From an uncultured Prevotella sp. (GTDB lineage Bacteria > Bacteroidota > Bacteroidia > Bacteroidales > Bacteroidaceae), in the NCBI GenBank assembly GCA_944321645.1, contig CALUMB010000128.1, positions 1 to 33,643 of the forward strand: a stretch of 33,643 bases of DNA, in the 5' to 3' direction. Position numbers and translations under genes: made by a program. The notes under the pieces were generated by a model that saw nothing but the letters and a program-made list of their open reading frames with translations, did no database searches and was not told where the DNA came from. Positions 31,560 through 33,643 of the stretch are shown piece by piece; position 1 is the stretch's first letter, and every line of letters begins with the position of its first letter.

Positions 31560-33019
31560 TAGAAATAGAACAAGGAGTGGTGCGCCTGCCGGAATGGCGC
31601 ATGGCGCAGCCGGTGGACTTTGTGCTTGCCGAAGGCGAAAACATCGCCATCGTTGGCGACAACGGCTCCGGCAAGTCGATGTTTGTAGACATCATCACCG
31701 GCTGCCACCCACTACTTGGCGACCAGCCGAGGTACAACTTCGGAACTGGTGCCGGACACTACGTCTCCGACAACATAAAGCTGATAACGTTCGCCGACTC
31801 CTACGGCGAAAACAACGATTCCACCTACTACCTGCAACAGCGGTGGAACCAATGCGAAATAGACAAAGAGACACCCACCGTGGCGCAGGCCCTGGAAAAC
31901 GCCTGCCCGCAATCGGGGCGCGACGCAACGTGGCAAGACCGCCTGTACAAGATGTTCGACATCGAACGCCTGCTCGACAAATACATCATCTTGCTATCAA
32001 GCGGCGAACTGCGCAAGCTCCAAATGGCCAAGGCCCTGTTGTCGAGGCCCCGCGTGCTCATCATCGACAACCCTTTCATCGGACTTGACGCAGAAGCACG
32101 CGAACAATTGCGCGGCCTGCTGGCTCAACTGTGCGCCGAACGAGCCCTGCAAATTATACTTGTACTTTCGCAACGGGGCGACATTCCAGACTTCATATCT
32201 CACGTGGTGGAAGTGAAAGGCATGACGGTGGGCAAGAAAATGCCGCGCGAAGAATTTTGCGCATCGCAAGACGCCGTACTTGCAAATTGCTTTGGCGATG
32301 TCAGTGAGAAAGTGGCAAGCCTGCCTGCGGACACCGGCCACCGCCCCTTGCCCGACGAAATCGTGAGCATGAAGGGCGTAAGCATAAAATACGGCGACCG
32401 CACAATTCTCGACAGGCTCGACTGGACGGTGCGCAACGGCGAGAAATGGACAGTGACCGGGCGCAACGGCTCCGGCAAAAGCACGCTCATGTCGCTCGTG
32501 TGCGCCGACAATCCGCAAAGCTACGCCTGCGACATATCGCTCTTCGGCAAACGACGCGGGAGCGGCGAAAGCATCTGGGAAATAAAACGGCACATCGGAT
32601 ATGTGTCGCCCGAAATGCACCGAGCCTATAAGAAAAACATCCCGGCGGCATACATCGTGGCAAGCGGACTTAAGGAAACCGTAGGACTCTACGCACGGCC
32701 AAGTGCAGAAGAACTGGCAAAATGCAAATGGTGGATGGACGTGTTCGGGTTGGAAGGGAAAGAGGAAACACCGTTCCTCAAGCTTTCAAGCGGCGAACAA
32801 CGGCTTGTACTGCTCGCAAGGGCGTTCGTAAAAGACCCAGACCTGCTAATCCTCGACGAACCCCTGCACGGTCTCGACGACACCAACAGGCAACGGGTGA
32901 AAGCCATAATGGAAGCTTTTTGCAGCCGGAAAGACAAGACATTGGTTATGATTTCGCACTTCCAGGAAGAATTTCCCGCCTGCATAGACCATTCACTGAC
33001 ACTTAAACGAAAAATATAA
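31547..33019 (+). CDS. Duplicated ABC ATPase (ModF-like)
   Basis: A 490-residue protein from the ATG at 31547, inside the end of ruvC. Two ABC domains are fused. The first has GDNGSGKS (37-44), LSSGELRKLQMAKALL, and a Walker B that reads VLIIDNPFIGLD. The second has GRNGSGKSTLMSL, LSSGEQRLVLLARAF and DLLILDEPLHGLD. The catalytic glutamate after the Walker B aspartate is Asn in the first domain and Glu in the second, so one of two sites is probably inactive. There are no membrane segments and no permease nearby. ModF-like proteins were named for molybdate transport but most have unknown roles. Confidence 0.87.
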   Translation: MQPLIEIEQGVVRLPEWRMAQPVDFVLAEGENIAIVGDNGSGKSMFVDIITGCHPLLGDQPRYNFGTGAGHYVSDNIKLITFADSYGENNDSTYYLQQRWNQCEIDKETPTVAQALENACPQSGRDATWQDRLYKMFDIERLLDKYIILLSSGELRKLQMAKALLSRPRVLIIDNPFIGLDAEAREQLRGLLAQLCAERALQIILVLSQRGDIPDFISHVVEVKGMTVGKKMPREEFCASQDAVLANCFGDVSEKVASLPADTGHRPLPDEIVSMKGVSIKYGDRTILDRLDWTVRNGEKWTVTGRNGSGKSTLMSLVCADNPQSYACDISLFGKRRGSGESIWEIKRHIGYVSPEMHRAYKKNIPAAYIVASGLKETVGLYARPSAEELAKCKWWMDVFGLEGKEETPFLKLSSGEQRLVLLARAFVKDPDLLILDEPLHGLDDTNRQRVKAIMEAFCSRKDKTLVMISHFQEEFPACIDHSLTLKRKI

Positions 33020-33034
33020 ATTAAACAAACGAAC

Positions 33035-33520
33035 ATGAACAAGAACATATTTTTGGGTATCGCGCTCTGTTGCAGTATGTCAACAGTCAGCGCACAAGAA
33101 GTATACAACAAAATAAGAAGCATGGCCAAAGCTTCAATAGAAGCGTCACAGCCAAACGACATGGTACGGCAGCTAAACCAGTTTAAATTAGACGCCCTCG
33201 ACTACATGGGCATGAAAATGAAAGAACAAATGCCTGATTCGTCCGTCACAATGCTCGACAAACAGGCATACGCCCTCTACGAGTTCATCAACATCTACAT
33301 TAAAGACATTCTCCTTAACAGCGAACTGTCAAAGTCTGGGCAAATAAAAGGCATCAGGCTGTTCATGGATGCTTCATACTCAAATCCTTTGTTCAACGAC
33401 ACCGACGCAGAGCTAACGCTAAGCTACTACGCAAATTCTGCATCAATAACGCGCTTCTCGCTTGACACCGACTGGCGCAAAGCGCTCGCCGCCATAAAGG
33501 CAGAAAGCAAGAAGCAATGA
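33035..33520 (+). CDS. Small exported protein of unknown function
   Basis: A 161-residue protein with a clear signal peptide, MNKNIFLGIALCCSMSTVSA, with cleavage likely near the A-Q-E junction. The mature part is helical and charged, with segments such as QFKLDALDYMGMKMKEQMPD and AYALYEFINIYIKDILLN. I do not recognise the family, but the composition and the signal peptide support a real periplasmic or secreted protein. It is 15 nt after the ABC ATPase, so probably in the same transcript. Confidence 0.78.
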   Translation: MNKNIFLGIALCCSMSTVSAQEVYNKIRSMAKASIEASQPNDMVRQLNQFKLDALDYMGMKMKEQMPDSSVTMLDKQAYALYEFINIYIKDILLNSELSKSGQIKGIRLFMDASYSNPLFNDTDAELTLSYYANSASITRFSLDTDWRKALAAIKAESKKQ

Positions 33521-33593
33521 GATAGACGACCTCGCCCCTACACAACCTACCCCACCTACCATCCCTACCGCCCCTCCCCCGCGCCATGGGACG

Positions 33594-33631
33594 AAAAAAG
33601 CCCCGCCGGAAGCTTTCGCTCACGGCGGGGC
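33594..33631 (-). terminator. Rho-independent terminator, minus strand
   Basis: A perfect 9-base stem (GCCCCGCCG at 33600-33608 with CGGCGGGGC at 33623-33631), loop of 14. On the minus strand it is followed by TTTTTT (33599-33594). It should end a gene that enters from beyond the right edge on the minus strand. It may also act on the plus-strand transcript, though there is no T-run on that side. Confidence 0.8.
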
Positions 33632-33643
33632 CTGTCAAAAGCG

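Overview
The window looks like a chromosomal segment of a member of the Bacteroidales (Prevotella/Bacteroides-like; the genus cannot be fixed from sequence alone). The reasons are a UpxY-type NusG paralogue at the head of a polysaccharide locus, promoter elements of the Bacteroidetes TAnnTTTG type, tandem AAA-ATPase-like/PD-(D/E)XK proteins of a family expanded in this group, a DUF3298/RsiV-like lipoprotein, and weak Shine-Dalgarno sequences throughout.

Layout. From about 24.9 kb leftwards to position 1, everything recognisable is on the minus strand and forms a surface-polysaccharide locus that runs off the left edge. It starts with a UpxY-like antiterminator (24153-24872). Three accessory modules follow: an ATPase + TOPRIM pair (21820-23462), a zeta-toxin-like kinase with a small upstream partner (20750-21564), and an acyltransferase-3 gene split by a G10 tract (19342-20362). 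After a NUC-type endonuclease-like protein come a Wzx flippase, two pairs of polysaccharide pyruvyl transferase plus FrhB-like iron-sulfur protein, a Wzy-like polymerase, GT2/GT4/GT32/DUF6625 glycosyltransferases and a trypsin-like protein. Genes are mostly coupled by 1-16 nt overlaps (TAATG and ATGA junctions), which points to long polycistronic transcripts. Base composition is mosaic: 1.9-3.0 kb and 8.4-15.8 kb are AT-rich, while 4.5-8.4 kb and 15.8-18.6 kb are GC-rich, as expected for a locus assembled by repeated exchange.

A scar lies at 1931-4515: a glycosyltransferase lacking its N-terminus, a frameshifted TOPRIM gene, a C-terminal fragment of its ATPase partner, and a GT2 gene with most of its middle deleted. 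The ATPase/TOPRIM remnants are paralogous to the intact pair at 21820-23462, so the same two-gene module occurs near both ends of the visible locus, once intact and once decayed.

From 25.4 kb to the right the plus strand carries two virtually identical tandem ATPase/PD-(D/E)XK genes behind repeated promoter-like elements. A lipoprotein follows, then a housekeeping run: rsmG, a metallo-beta-lactamase-fold hydrolase, ruvC, a double ABC ATPase and a small exported protein. A terminator for a gene entering from the right edge closes the window.

The best lead is the acyltransferase. Its reading frame is broken at a ten-G run exactly where the family's R-X10-H motif should be, and removing one G restores that motif perfectly. 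This looks like slipped-strand phase variation of polysaccharide acylation, caught in the OFF state.
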